Of a stretch of DNA of 64,000 bases, positions 26,597 through 34,889 are shown one piece after another. A program made the position numbers and the translations under genes. Location: positions 302,724 to 366,723 of the forward strand of contig NZ_JOIJ01000004.1 in assembly GCF_000719975.1 (NCBI RefSeq). Direction: 5' to 3'. The DNA comes from Prauserella rugosa. Lineage in GTDB: Bacteria > Actinomycetota > Actinomycetes > Mycobacteriales > Pseudonocardiaceae. Position 1 is the stretch's first letter, and the number at the start of each line of letters is the position of its first letter. The notes under the pieces are model-generated. The model saw only the letters and a list, made by a program, of their open reading frames with translations. It did no database searches and was not told the origin of the DNA.

Positions 26597-27769
26597 TCAG
26601 AGGCCGAGGATGGTCTTGGCGATCACGCCGCGCTGGATCTCGTTCGATCCGCCGAAGATCGACAGCTTGCGCTGGTTCAGGTACTGCGCCGCCGCGACGG
26701 TGGCGGCCTCGTCGGCCTCCAGCGCGGATTCGGTCTCCAGCAACAGGCCGTCGTGGCCAGCGGCCTGCTTCCTGAGCTTGGTCAGCTCCTGCAGTACCTG
26801 CGTGCCCTCCATCTTCAGCAGCGACGACACCGGGCTGGCCTGGCCGTTCTCCGAGGCGGCCGTCACCCGCAGCTGGGTCGCCTCGAGCGCCAGCAACGCG
26901 GTCTTCACGCCGTGCATGGAGGTGCGGAACTGCGGGTCGTCGGCGAGCGAGCCCGTCTCGGTGGGGATCGACGTGGACGCGGCAGCCAGGTCGGCGAAGA
27001 TGCGCTGACCCGTACCGACCTGTGCGATGCCGTTGCGTTCGTTGCCGAGCAGGAACTTGGCATAGCTCCAGCCCTTGTTCTCCTCGCCGACGAGGTTCTC
27101 GGCGGGCACGCGCACGTTGTCGAAGAAGAACTCGTTGACCTCGACGCTGCCGTCGACGAGCTTGATCGGGCGGCGCTCGATGCCCGGCGTGGTCAGATCG
27201 AGCAGCAGGAACGACAGGCCCTGCTGCTTGCGCGGGGCGTCCGGGTCGGTCCTGGCGAGCACGAACATCCAGTCGCCGTACTGGCCGAGCGTGGTCCACG
27301 TCTTCTGCCCGTTGAGCACGTAGACGTCGCCCTCGCGGCGGGCCGTGGTGCGCAGCGAGGCCAGGTCGGAACCGGCCTCGGGTTCGGAGAAGCCCTGCGA
27401 CCACCAGATGTCGAGGTTGGCCGTGGCCGGCAGGAAGGTGCGCTTCTGCTCCTCGCTGCCGAACTCGGCGATGATCGGGCCGACCATGCTCACGTTGAAC
27501 GCCAACGGCTGCGGAACGCCGGCGCGCTGCAGCTCCGAGACGTAGATGTGCGACTGCGTCGGCGTCCAGTCCCTGCCGCCCCATTCGCTGGGCCAGTGCG
27601 GCACGGCCAGGCCGTGGGAGTTGAGGATGCGCTGGCTGGTGACGATGTCCTCGCGCGTGGTCCGGTTCAGCGCGCTGCGCCTGCGGATGTCCTCCGGAAT
27701 CTCCCGGAGGAACACCTCCCGTAGGCCGTCCCGGAATTCGCGGTCCGCTTCGGACAGCTCCAGATCCAT
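26597..27769 (-). CDS. Acyl-CoA dehydrogenase, large-subunit type
   Basis: 390 aa. It has the canonical substrate/FAD motifs WWSQGFSEPEAGSDLASL, NGQKTWTTLGQYGDWMF and C-terminal LSIFGGSNEIQRGVIAKTI. The N-terminus (LNSHGLAVPHWPSEWGGRDW) resembles PimC-like large subunits. It lies 13 nt upstream of its presumed partner subunit and 25 nt downstream of the CoA-transferase gene. It should oxidise an acyl-CoA from aromatic, alicyclic or dicarboxylic acid breakdown. Confidence 0.9.
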   Translation of the reverse strand: MDLELSEADREFRDGLREVFLREIPEDIRRRSALNRTTREDIVTSQRILNSHGLAVPHWPSEWGGRDWTPTQSHIYVSELQRAGVPQPLAFNVSMVGPIIAEFGSEEQKRTFLPATANLDIWWSQGFSEPEAGSDLASLRTTARREGDVYVLNGQKTWTTLGQYGDWMFVLARTDPDAPRKQQGLSFLLLDLTTPGIERRPIKLVDGSVEVNEFFFDNVRVPAENLVGEENKGWSYAKFLLGNERNGIAQVGTGQRIFADLAAASTSIPTETGSLADDPQFRTSMHGVKTALLALEATQLRVTAASENGQASPVSSLLKMEGTQVLQELTKLRKQAAGHDGLLLETESALEADEAATVAAAQYLNQRKLSIFGGSNEIQRGVIAKTILGL

Positions 27770-27794
27770 GACGTCGGTGTCCTTTCTACGGCTT

Positions 27795-28988
27795 TCAGCG
27801 GTCCGCGCGCAGGGCGGCGAGGACCTCGGTGGTGCTCTCTCCGGCTCGCTCGGCGTGCCGTCGGAACCCTACGGGCGTGGCGGAGAAGTGCAGCGGGCTC
27901 TCCACGACCCGGACGGTGCCTTCCGTGGGGTGCTCCCTCTCCTTGATCAACCCGACCTCCTGAACATAGGGGTCGCCGGGCAGGTCCGCGATATCGACCA
28001 CCGTGGCGTAGGGCACGTCGTGGGCCGTGAGGTACTCCTCCCACTCGGCGGTCGTGCGGTTCGTCGAGTTGGCCAGCACCTTCTCGACACCCGCGGTGAA
28101 CACCTCGCGGTCGATCACCGGCGAGTCCCACGCCGGGTCGGCGGCCTCCTCGTGCAGGCCCGCCCCGACGAGCAGCGTGCGGACGGCCTCGTTGGTGTAG
28201 GGCACCGCGGCGATGGCGCCACCGTCGGCGGTGCGCATGGCCGCGTGGGTGCCCGACAGCGACAACGGGTTGCCGACATCGCCTGCCGGCGGCACGAACA
28301 CCTCACCGGCGAGGTGCTCGACGAGGTTGACCGCGATCATCGCGTCGGCCATGGCGAGCGTGAGGTGCTGGCCCTCGCCGGTGCGCTGACGGTGGTACAG
28401 CGCGGCCAGCACGCCGCTGAGCAGGTACAGCGCGGCGGTCTTGTCGGCGATCAGCGTCGGGACGAACTGCATGCTGCCCGCGGCCCGGTTCTGCAGGCTG
28501 ACCAGGCCCGACGAGGCCTGGATGACCTCGTCGTAGGCGGGCCTGCCGCCGCGGGAGGAGTCGGCGGCGAAGCCCTGCGCGTGGGCGTAGACCAGGCCGG
28601 GGCACCGTTGCCGCACCTCTTCGTAGCCGAGACCGAGGCGTTCGAGCGCGCCCGCGCGCATATTGGTGACGAACACGTCGGCGTCGGCGAGCAACGCGAG
28701 CAGGTCCTCACGTCCCGCCGGATCCTTCAGGTCGAGGCTGACGCTGCGTTTGTTGCGGTTGACCTGCATGTACAGGGGCGCCATCCCCGGCGAGCGCCCG
28801 GTGTTCGCCGGGGAGTGCCTGGCGACGTCGCGCAGCGGCTCGACGCGGATCACGTCGGCGCCGAAGTCGCCCAGAATCTGGGTCGCGTACGGGCCCATGA
28901 CGGCAGACGACAGGTCGACCACGGTCACACCGGCGAGCGGCCCCTCTCCGGTCACAGCCTCGGATTCCGGCGGTTCGGACGAGGTCAT
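27795..28988 (-). CDS. CaiB/BaiF (class III) CoA-transferase
   Basis: 397 aa. Class III CoA-transferase pattern: GVTVVDLSSAVMGPYATQIL, GADVIRVEPLRD, NRNKRSVSLDLKDPAG, VTNMRAGALERLGLGYEE. The aspartate expected to form the acyl anhydride lies in the LADADVFVTN/DLKDP region typical of the fold. It should activate a carboxylic acid as its CoA thioester for the two dehydrogenases. First gene of the operon, divergent from a LysR regulator. Confidence 0.9.
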   Translation of the reverse strand: MTSSEPPESEAVTGEGPLAGVTVVDLSSAVMGPYATQILGDFGADVIRVEPLRDVARHSPANTGRSPGMAPLYMQVNRNKRSVSLDLKDPAGREDLLALLADADVFVTNMRAGALERLGLGYEEVRQRCPGLVYAHAQGFAADSSRGGRPAYDEVIQASSGLVSLQNRAAGSMQFVPTLIADKTAALYLLSGVLAALYHRQRTGEGQHLTLAMADAMIAVNLVEHLAGEVFVPPAGDVGNPLSLSGTHAAMRTADGGAIAAVPYTNEAVRTLLVGAGLHEEAADPAWDSPVIDREVFTAGVEKVLANSTNRTTAEWEEYLTAHDVPYATVVDIADLPGDPYVQEVGLIKEREHPTEGTVRVVESPLHFSATPVGFRRHAERAGESTTEVLAALRADR

Positions 28989-29079
28989 CGCGCTCCTTTC
29001 CTCCTCACGATCGGCTCACCGACGACGTTAGGTAGCGGAGCGTGACGAGGGAATGACCGTCTGCCTCACGCTGGTATGT

Positions 29080-29099
29080 CCGCGGTGATAACACCGCGG
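29080..29099. promoter_or_regulatory. Inverted repeat, probable LysR operator
   Basis: CCGCGGTGATAACACCGCGG: perfect 8-bp arms around ATAA, 15 nt before the LysR start and 91 nt before the divergent CoA-transferase start. Size and position match a LysR recognition site that both represses its own gene and controls the operon. Confidence 0.6.
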
Positions 29100-29113
29100 T
29101 TACGCTGCGGGGT

Positions 29114-29980
29114 GTGGAGATGCATCACCTGCGGTACTTCCTCGCGGTCGCGCGGGAGCTGAACTTCACGCGCGCCGCCCGGTCGCTGAACATGTCGGTG
29201 CCGCCGTTGAGCCAGCGCATCCGCGATCTGGAACGCGAACTCGGTGAACCGCTGTTCGACCGCTCCACCCACCACACCCGGCTGTCGGCGGCCGGGGAGG
29301 CGCTGCTGCCGCTGGCCGAGTCGGTCGTGGCGGACTTCGACGCCATCCCCGGGCTGATCAGTTCGCGCGATCAGCGATGCGACGTGCGGCTTGCCGTGCC
29401 CGACGTGCTCAATCCGACGCACCGGCGCAACCTCAGCGCGTCGATCAGGTCGCTGGAGGAGCGGTTCCGGTTCACGATCCGCCAGCTGCCGTCGCTGGAG
29501 ATGGAGTCGGCGCTGCTCAGCCATTCGCTGGACCTGGCGATCTCGCACGTGGGCACGAGCGACGACCGCCTGGCGACGGTGGTGCTGTACCGCGAGCCGC
29601 TCGGCGCGGTCGTCGACGCGAGCCATTTTCCCGGCAGGACGTCACTGACCCTGGCGGATCTGCGCGGTTTCACCTACATCCAGGGGCCACGGCACTGGGA
29701 TCTGGGATCGCACCGCGCCGACCGGCTGGCCGCACAGGGCGTGGTGGTGGACAAGGACGCCCAGTTCACCGACACCAGCGGGCTGCTGGTGTTTCTGCGC
29801 AGCACCAAGGGATTCAGTCTCGCTCCGGTGGAGTCGGCGACGGCGCTGGCGCTCGACCCGGAGTGCACGGTCCTGCCCGTCGAGGACCTGGGCGCGACAC
29901 TCACGACGTACCTGGTGTGGCGTGCCGCCGACGCGCGGTTCGAGCCGGTCGTGCAGGTACTGCGCCGAGCCCGCGACTAG
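29114..29980 (+). CDS. LysR-family transcriptional regulator
   Basis: 288 aa, GTG start. The N-terminal helix-turn-helix is MEMHHLRYFLAVARELNF, then TRAARSLNMSVPPLSQRIRD. The effector domain spans ~90-288. This HLRYF-x-AVA type is common among regulators of aromatic catabolism. It is divergent from the CoA-transferase/dehydrogenase operon with a 20-bp inverted repeat in the spacer, so it is its likely regulator. Confidence 0.92.
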   Translation: MEMHHLRYFLAVARELNFTRAARSLNMSVPPLSQRIRDLERELGEPLFDRSTHHTRLSAAGEALLPLAESVVADFDAIPGLISSRDQRCDVRLAVPDVLNPTHRRNLSASIRSLEERFRFTIRQLPSLEMESALLSHSLDLAISHVGTSDDRLATVVLYREPLGAVVDASHFPGRTSLTLADLRGFTYIQGPRHWDLGSHRADRLAAQGVVVDKDAQFTDTSGLLVFLRSTKGFSLAPVESATALALDPECTVLPVEDLGATLTTYLVWRAADARFEPVVQVLRRARD

Positions 29981-30133
29981 CGAGCTCCATCGGCGCGACA
30001 CACACTCCACTCCCCCAAACGCGTGTCGTCCGTTCGTGGACACCACCGCCATGCCACCGCGGCACCACGCATGGAGTCCACTGTGGTCGCTGCGTGCGGC
30101 ATCGGCGCCGCGCGCAGCGAAAGGAGGTTTGCC

Positions 30134-30595
30134 ATGAGGCACAACGTGAAACGGATTCTGGTCGGCATGACCGGGGTCGTCCTGGTGACCGTCGCCGGTA
30201 CCGGTGTCGCACAGGCCCAGCCGCAGGCTCCTGCCTTCCAGGAACCGCCGCAGACCAAGCAGCTCGGCGGTACCGGCTACGCACCGCCGGGAGGGGCGTG
30301 GGGTCCGGTGTCGCAGAGCACGGATTACGTCCTGGGCTACCCCGGGACCGTGATCGACTACAGCTATCAGTCGCAGTCGGATGCGAGCCCCATCCACGCG
30401 ACGGCCAAGCACTACACCAACGCCCAGGGCAGCGATCCGGGACCCGAGGCGTGGAGCGAGTTCGGAGCGGGCACGACGGGGCGCAGCGGTCCGATGGTGT
30501 GGGGCAACGCCGGCGCGTATCCGGCGATGCGGTTCCAGTCGGTGAACGTGCTCGGCGCCCAGGTGACCTGGACCGCAGGCGCGGGTGTGCCGTGA
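30134..30595 (+). CDS. Secreted protein of unknown function
   Basis: 153 aa from ATG at 30134, with AAGGAGG 6 nt upstream. The signal peptide MRHNVKRILVGMTGVVLVTV... ends around GVAQAQ (residue ~28). The mature part is rich in Gly, Pro, Tyr, Ser and Gln (GGTGYAPPGGAWGPVSQSTDY) without cysteine. No domain is recognised. A lipoprotein gene starts 7 nt after its stop, so the two are probably co-expressed. Confidence 0.8.
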   Translation: MRHNVKRILVGMTGVVLVTVAGTGVAQAQPQAPAFQEPPQTKQLGGTGYAPPGGAWGPVSQSTDYVLGYPGTVIDYSYQSQSDASPIHATAKHYTNAQGSDPGPEAWSEFGAGTTGRSGPMVWGNAGAYPAMRFQSVNVLGAQVTWTAGAGVP

Positions 30596-30602
30596 GGTGA
30601 CC

Positions 30603-31040
30603 ATGCGTAACAGCATCCGCCTGGGTGCGCTCGCCCTCGGCGTCGCAGCGGTGACCGCCTGCGGCGCCGAGGGGCAGCCGAGCGAATCCGCGCAACAGAA
30701 CGCCGACGAGGTCGTGCGCCACTACATCGAACTTCGCAACCAGGGCGACGTCGACGGAATGCTCGCCCGATCATGCGGCGACCTCTACTCGTGGGGACGG
30801 GACGTGGCAGGCAAATCCCGGCAGGAACGACAGCAGATCCTCGCGGCGATGCGCCAACATCCCGTGCGCGTCGAATCGGTGACGATCGACCACGCCGACG
30901 GCTACCGTCTCGACGGCACCGTCACCGGCTCGGCACACACCCCCGCCGGCCGCCGCACCGACACCCAACACGTCACCGTGCGCCAATACGACGACGGTTA
31001 CCGCGTCTGCGCCCTCACCGCACCACGAAAACCACACTGA
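30603..31040 (+). CDS. Lipoprotein with NTF2-like domain
   Basis: 145 aa from ATG at 30603 with GAGGTG upstream. The signal ends in lipobox VTACG (Cys ~19). The rest resembles small NTF2/SnoaL-like extracytoplasmic proteins (ADEVVRHYIELRNQGDVDGM near the start of the mature part, HVTVRQYDDGYRVCALT at the end). The family call is tentative. Exported, and paired with the secreted protein gene just upstream. Confidence 0.75.
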   Translation: MRNSIRLGALALGVAAVTACGAEGQPSESAQQNADEVVRHYIELRNQGDVDGMLARSCGDLYSWGRDVAGKSRQERQQILAAMRQHPVRVESVTIDHADGYRLDGTVTGSAHTPAGRRTDTQHVTVRQYDDGYRVCALTAPRKPH

Positions 31041-31098
31041 CCACCGTCGTCCGACGCTCGGCGGACGCCGCATCCGTCCCGCGTCCGGCCGGGAGCGG

Positions 31099-31302
31099 TC
31101 AGCCGCGGTAGACCATCTCAGTGGGGACGCTGACGTGCTGGTCGAGCACGTCAGCGGGGTTTGCGTCGAATGCGGATTCGGCCGCAGCCGGCACCGCGTC
31201 GGACATCACGTCGGGCGTCACGTCGTCGGACGTGGGCTCGTCCAACTCGACCGGGATCAGCTGGGCCACCCGGTCACCGTCGGCGGCTTCGTGCTGCATC
31301 AT
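31099..31302 (-). CDS. Small acidic protein of unknown function
   Basis: 67 aa from ATG at 31302, with GCGGAGGA 6 nt upstream, a strong ribosome site that supports a real gene. It is acidic (about 13 D/E), has no signal peptide and no cysteine, and is probably disordered. The tail ADVLDQHVSVPTEMVYRG recalls short acidic actinobacterial proteins ending in a D-Q-x-x-VP motif, but I cannot name a family. Read in the same direction as the upstream Hsp20 gene, 92 nt away. Confidence 0.55.
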   Translation of the reverse strand: MMQHEAADGDRVAQLIPVELDEPTSDDVTPDVMSDAVPAAAESAFDANPADVLDQHVSVPTEMVYRG

Positions 31303-31394
31303 GGCTTCCTCCGCAAACTGTTCGTCGAGGTTCCCTGACTTCGAGGAGTTGCGACGTCGAGGGATTCAGCGCGTGCCTGCGGTGATCCGCCGGA

Positions 31395-31826
31395 TCACGC
31401 GCTGATCTCCTTGCGCTCCCCTCCGCCGGTGATGGCGATCTTGCGCGGTTTCGCCTGTTCGGCGACGGGGATGCGCACGGTCAACACGCCCGCGTCGTAG
31501 CTCGCCTGCACCCGGTCGACGTCGAGCGTGTCCCCGAGGAACAGTTGCCGGGAGAACGTCCCACGTGGACGTTCCCCGACCTGGACGTCGTCGCCGTCGC
31601 GGTAGTTCGCTTCGCGCTCGGCCTTGACGGTGAGCACGTTGCGCTCGACGTCCAGGTCGATCGAGTCGGCAGAGACACCCGGCAGGTCGAACTCGACGAC
31701 GTACTCGTCCCCGGAACGGTAGGCGTCCATCGGAATCGCGGCGGGACGCGTCGACGTTCCGTTCTGTCCGAAGAGCTGCTGGGACATGCGGTCCAGCTCC
31801 CGGAACGGGTCGGTCCTCATCAGCAT
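31395..31826 (-). CDS. Hsp20/alpha-crystallin small heat-shock protein
   Basis: 143 aa from ATG at 31826, preceded by AGGAGG at 8 nt. The alpha-crystallin domain spans ~40-128 ([51 protein letters not shown]). The IPV motif (VRIPVAE) that mediates oligomer contacts is present. ATP-independent holdase chaperone in the cytoplasm. No HspR-type HAIR or CIRCE element was seen in the 439-nt upstream region. Confidence 0.93.
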   Translation of the reverse strand: MLMRTDPFRELDRMSQQLFGQNGTSTRPAAIPMDAYRSGDEYVVEFDLPGVSADSIDLDVERNVLTVKAEREANYRDGDDVQVGERPRGTFSRQLFLGDTLDVDRVQASYDAGVLTVRIPVAEQAKPRKIAITGGGERKEISA

Positions 31827-32265
31827 GACCACCACCTCCTGTCCAGTCGTTTCGCCTCATACACCGCCCGCGGCCGCCACTCGGGCAGCCGGGACGTCAC
31901 AACCAGAACCAGCGTTCGGAACCGAGGAATCACGGAAAGCCACCCCGGAGGCCGCGTGCCTCTACGGGGGCGTGAGATGTCGCCTGCTGGGCAGAAGGTC
32001 CATCGCCGTCAGCATCGTGAATCACTCCGAAACCGTCTGTCGACCGACTCCAGGTCATTCACCGCTCTACAAATTTTGTATCGACGACTGCAAACTCTGT
32101 CAACCCCGCGATTCAGGTCGACGACGAGCACTTTCACCACCCAACCGTCGACCCGGCGCAGCCGGCCAGTCCCGATCTTGACATGCACCGACGAAGACCC
32201 GAGATAATAGAAACGATTTTCATTTCTGGTAGCACGGTGGAGACCGTCACCATCGAAGGGATCCC
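31827..32265. other. Intergenic region with divergent promoters
   Basis: 439 nt between the Hsp20 gene (leftward) and the broken methyltransferase gene (rightward). No ORF in it looks real. Notable content: a near-central palindrome TACAAA-T-TTTGTA at 32068-32080, and a promoter with a Zur-like box at 32178-32222 described separately. The stretch 32060-32105 is clearly less GC-rich than its surroundings. Confidence 0.6.
32178..32222 (+). promoter_or_regulatory. Promoter with Zur-like operator
   Basis: TTGACA at 32178-32183, then GATAAT at 32203-32208 (19-nt spacer). Overlapping the end of the -10 is TAGAAACGATTTTCA (32208-32222), which matches 13 of 15 positions of the known actinobacterial Zur palindrome TGAAAACGATTTTCA. 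A zinc-loaded Zur dimer here would block the promoter of the gene at 32266. The match is seen by eye; binding is inference. Confidence 0.55.
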
Positions 32266-33014
32266 ATGAACGACGAGTACTCCGAGTCCGCCGAGTTCAT
32301 CGACCTGCTCATCGAACCGTTCTGGACGATGCTGCGCCCCGTGCTCACCGAGGCTCTCTCACCGACCTCCCCGACTTCCCCGACGACCGCGACCTCCCCG
32401 ACGACCGCGGTCGACCTCGGCGCGGGAAGCGGCCACGGCACCCTGTTGCTCGCACAGACGTTGCCGGTGCGGACGTGGTCGCCGTCGAGCCGTCGCCGGG
32501 GCTGCGCAGCGCCCTGTTGGCGCGCGTGCACGGCGACGAGGACCTGCGCACCCGCGTCACCGTCCTGCCCTCGTCGTTCCCCGACGTCGAGTTGCCGGAA
32601 CGGTTCTCCGCGCTCATCGCGATGAACGTGCTCGGTCACTTCGACACCGCGCAGCGGGGCGTGTTGTGGTCGCTGCTGGCCGAACGCCTCGACCGCGGAG
32701 GTGTCGCCGTGGTGAACCTCCAGCCGCCCGCCGAGCCGGTACCCGTGCCCGAGTCCGTTGCCTCGACGGCCCGGGTGGGCAGGCTGACCTATGAGGGGCG
32801 CGCGAAGGCGGAACCGACCGGCGACGGCACGCTGACGTGGTTCATGACCTACCGCACGCTCGACGGTGAAACCCAGCTCGACGAGCGCACCGTGAGCTAC
32901 CGGTGGCACCTCGTCGACGCCGACGGCCTGCGCACCGAGACGGCCGCACACGGGCTGACGCTCGCACCGGCGGGCGACCCGGAACTCGGCGTGTACACGA
33001 TCACCCACACCTGA
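32266..33014 (+). pseudogene. SAM-dependent methyltransferase, broken by a frameshift
   Basis: The first frame encodes MNDEYSESAEFIDLLIEPFW and motif I (AVDLGAGSGHGTLLLAQTLP), then turns to Arg/Ser-rich nonsense and stops at 32625. From ~32470 a second frame carries the rest (VAVEPSPGLRSALLARV, FSALIAMNVLGHFD, RGGVAVVNLQPP). Adding one G in CCGGTGCGG near 32469 restores LPGADVVAVEPSP and a ~249-aa protein. A repetitive Thr/Ser/Pro insert (TSPTSPTTATSPTTA) lies before motif I. It could be a real inactivation or a base-calling error. It is downstream of a Zur-like promoter. Confidence 0.8.
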
Positions 33015-33141
33015 GGCCGCGACGACTGACTGGGCGCCGCCTTTGCGCGTGCGGTCAAACTCTCTTCAGTTCCGGACAACCGTCAGTGCTCCCCGCGGGC
33101 CGACACTGCCTGCAGCGACCGGAATCGGAGGGAGTTCGACG

Positions 33142-34473
33142 GTGAACACGCCCAGTACACGAACCGGCCACGAGACAGCGACACCGCGGGCACGGCGGAC
33201 GGCGGCGTGGGCAAGCTTCGTCGGCACCACCGTCGAGTGGTACGACTACCACGTCTACTCGATCGCCTCGGCGCTGCTCATCGGCGACCTGTTCTTTCCG
33301 TCGTCGTCCGCCGTCGGAGGCATGCTCGCCGCGTTCGCGACGTTCGCGGTCGGATTCGTCGCCCGCCCCCTCGGCGGAGTCATCGCCGGCCACCTCGGGG
33401 ACCGGATCGGGCGTAAACGCGTCATGCTGGCCACGCTGCTGCTGATGGGCGCCTCGACCACGCTGATCGGGTTGCTGCCCACCTACGCGTCGATCGGCGC
33501 GGCAGCCCCGGCCCTGCTGGTCGTGCTCCGGCTGCTGCAGGGCCTGTCCGCCGGTGGCGAGTGGGGTGGCGCGTCGCTGCTCGCGGTCGAACACGCGCCG
33601 GCCCACAAGCGCGGCCTCTACGGCAACTTCACGCAGCTCGGCACGCCCGCAGGCATGTTCATCGCGAACGTCGTGCTGCTCGCCGCCACGTTCGCGCTGC
33701 CCGACGACGCGTTCCGCGAGTGGGGCTGGCGCATTCCGTTCCTGGCCAGTTTCGTCATGGTGCTCATCGGTTACTACATCCGGCGCAGGACCGAGGAGAG
33801 CCCCGTCTTCCGAGAACTGCGCCAGGCCAAGGAGACCGCACGGGTCCCACTGGTGGAACTGTTCCGCGATCACAAGAAGCGCATGGTGATCGCCATCGGA
33901 TCGTTCGTCGGCAACAACGCGTGCGGCTACGTGTTCCTGGCGTTCGTCACCGCCTACGGCACGTCGGAACTGGGGCTCTCCCGCAACTTCATGCTCGACG
34001 TGTTGCTCGTCGGCTGCGCCACCTGGTTCGCCAGCATGATCGGCTTTGCGAAACTGTCCGATCGCTACGGTCGGCGCCCGGTGTACCTGGGCGGATACCT
34101 CGGTATCGTCGTGTGGGCCGTGCCGTTCTTCGCGCTGCTCAACACCGCGGAGCCGGTGCTGGTGTTCCTGGCCGTCGTGGTTCTGACGTTCGGGCTCGCC
34201 GCGACGTACGGGCCGCAGGCCGCCCTGTTCGCGGAGCTGTTCCCACCGCAGGTCCGCATGAGCGGCAGTTCCATCTCCTACGCGATCGGCGCCTGCCTCG
34301 CAGGCGGGTTCTCCCCGCTGATCGCGACGGCACTGTGGGGCGCGGCCGGCAGTGTCTTCGCCGTGTCGGCGTTCATGATCGTGTTCTGCCTGATCAGCGT
34401 GGCGTCGGTGCTGGGACTGCGCCGGTACTCGTCGTCCCTTCCCGAACCCGACGGTTCCCACCGCCGGTTGTGA
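33142..34473 (+). CDS. MFS transporter, metabolite:H+ symporter (MHS) family
   Basis: 443 aa from GTG at 33142 (GGAGGGAG 7 nt upstream). It has 12 membrane segments, the MHS opening AASFVGTTVEWYDYHVYS-like pattern (seen as AWASFVGTTVEWYDYHVY), loop motif GHLGDRIGRKRVM and RLLQGLSAGGEWGGASLL. The family imports carboxylates, betaines or aromatic acids with protons. It starts a three-gene operon with a CMD-family protein and a 3-hydroxyisobutyrate-dehydrogenase-like enzyme, so it probably brings in their substrate. Confidence 0.92.
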   Translation: MNTPSTRTGHETATPRARRTAAWASFVGTTVEWYDYHVYSIASALLIGDLFFPSSSAVGGMLAAFATFAVGFVARPLGGVIAGHLGDRIGRKRVMLATLLLMGASTTLIGLLPTYASIGAAAPALLVVLRLLQGLSAGGEWGGASLLAVEHAPAHKRGLYGNFTQLGTPAGMFIANVVLLAATFALPDDAFREWGWRIPFLASFVMVLIGYYIRRRTEESPVFRELRQAKETARVPLVELFRDHKKRMVIAIGSFVGNNACGYVFLAFVTAYGTSELGLSRNFMLDVLLVGCATWFASMIGFAKLSDRYGRRPVYLGGYLGIVVWAVPFFALLNTAEPVLVFLAVVVLTFGLAATYGPQAALFAELFPPQVRMSGSSISYAIGACLAGGFSPLIATALWGAAGSVFAVSAFMIVFCLISVASVLGLRRYSSSLPEPDGSHRRL

Positions 34474-34490
34474 TCCGAGAAAGGAAGTTC

Positions 34491-34889
34491 ATGCTGCGCG
34501 ACGAAGAGTTCGAACTCGGCCGGGACCTGCGGCGCCGGATGTTCGGCACGGCCGGAGCCGACGACCAGATCGAGTCCACCACCGAACTCACCGACAAACT
34601 GCAGGAGATCGTCACCCGCAACGTCTTCGGGGACATCTGGCAACGCCCCGAGCTCGACACCCGGACCAGGAGCATGCTGACGCTCGCGATGCTCGTCGCA
34701 CTCGGCCGCACGCACGAGGTGCGAATCCACCTGCGCGGAGCGTTGGCCAACGGCGTCACGCCCGAGGAGATCAGGGAGATCATGTTGCACTCGTCGCTCT
34801 ACTGTGGAATTCCCGCCGCCGTCGACGGAATACGCACCGCGGGAGAGATCTTCGCCGAGGACGGCGTGACGTTCGGGAACGCGTCATGA
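34491..34889 (+). CDS. Carboxymuconolactone decarboxylase (CMD) family protein
   Basis: 132 aa from ATG at 34491 with AAAGGAAG upstream. PcaC-like pattern: VFGDIWQRPELDTRTRSMLT, ALGRTHEVRIHLRGALANGV, EIREIMLHSSLYCGIPAAVD. It lacks the CxxC of AhpD-like peroxidase members, favouring a lactone decarboxylase/isomerase-like role. It lies between the transporter and the dehydrogenase (4-nt ATGA overlap with the latter). Substrate unknown. Confidence 0.9.
   Translation: MLRDEEFELGRDLRRRMFGTAGADDQIESTTELTDKLQEIVTRNVFGDIWQRPELDTRTRSMLTLAMLVALGRTHEVRIHLRGALANGVTPEEIREIMLHSSLYCGIPAAVDGIRTAGEIFAEDGVTFGNAS

Noticed and set aside
31099..31302. Small acidic gene as a lanthipeptide or lasso-peptide precursor
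   Set aside because: There is no cysteine core and no peptide-modifying enzyme or dedicated exporter nearby.
32341..32415. Repeated CCCCGAC-type units before the methyltransferase motif as a CRISPR-like array
   Set aside because: The units are short, irregular and in frame, encoding a Thr/Ser/Pro linker. There are no spacers and no cas genes.
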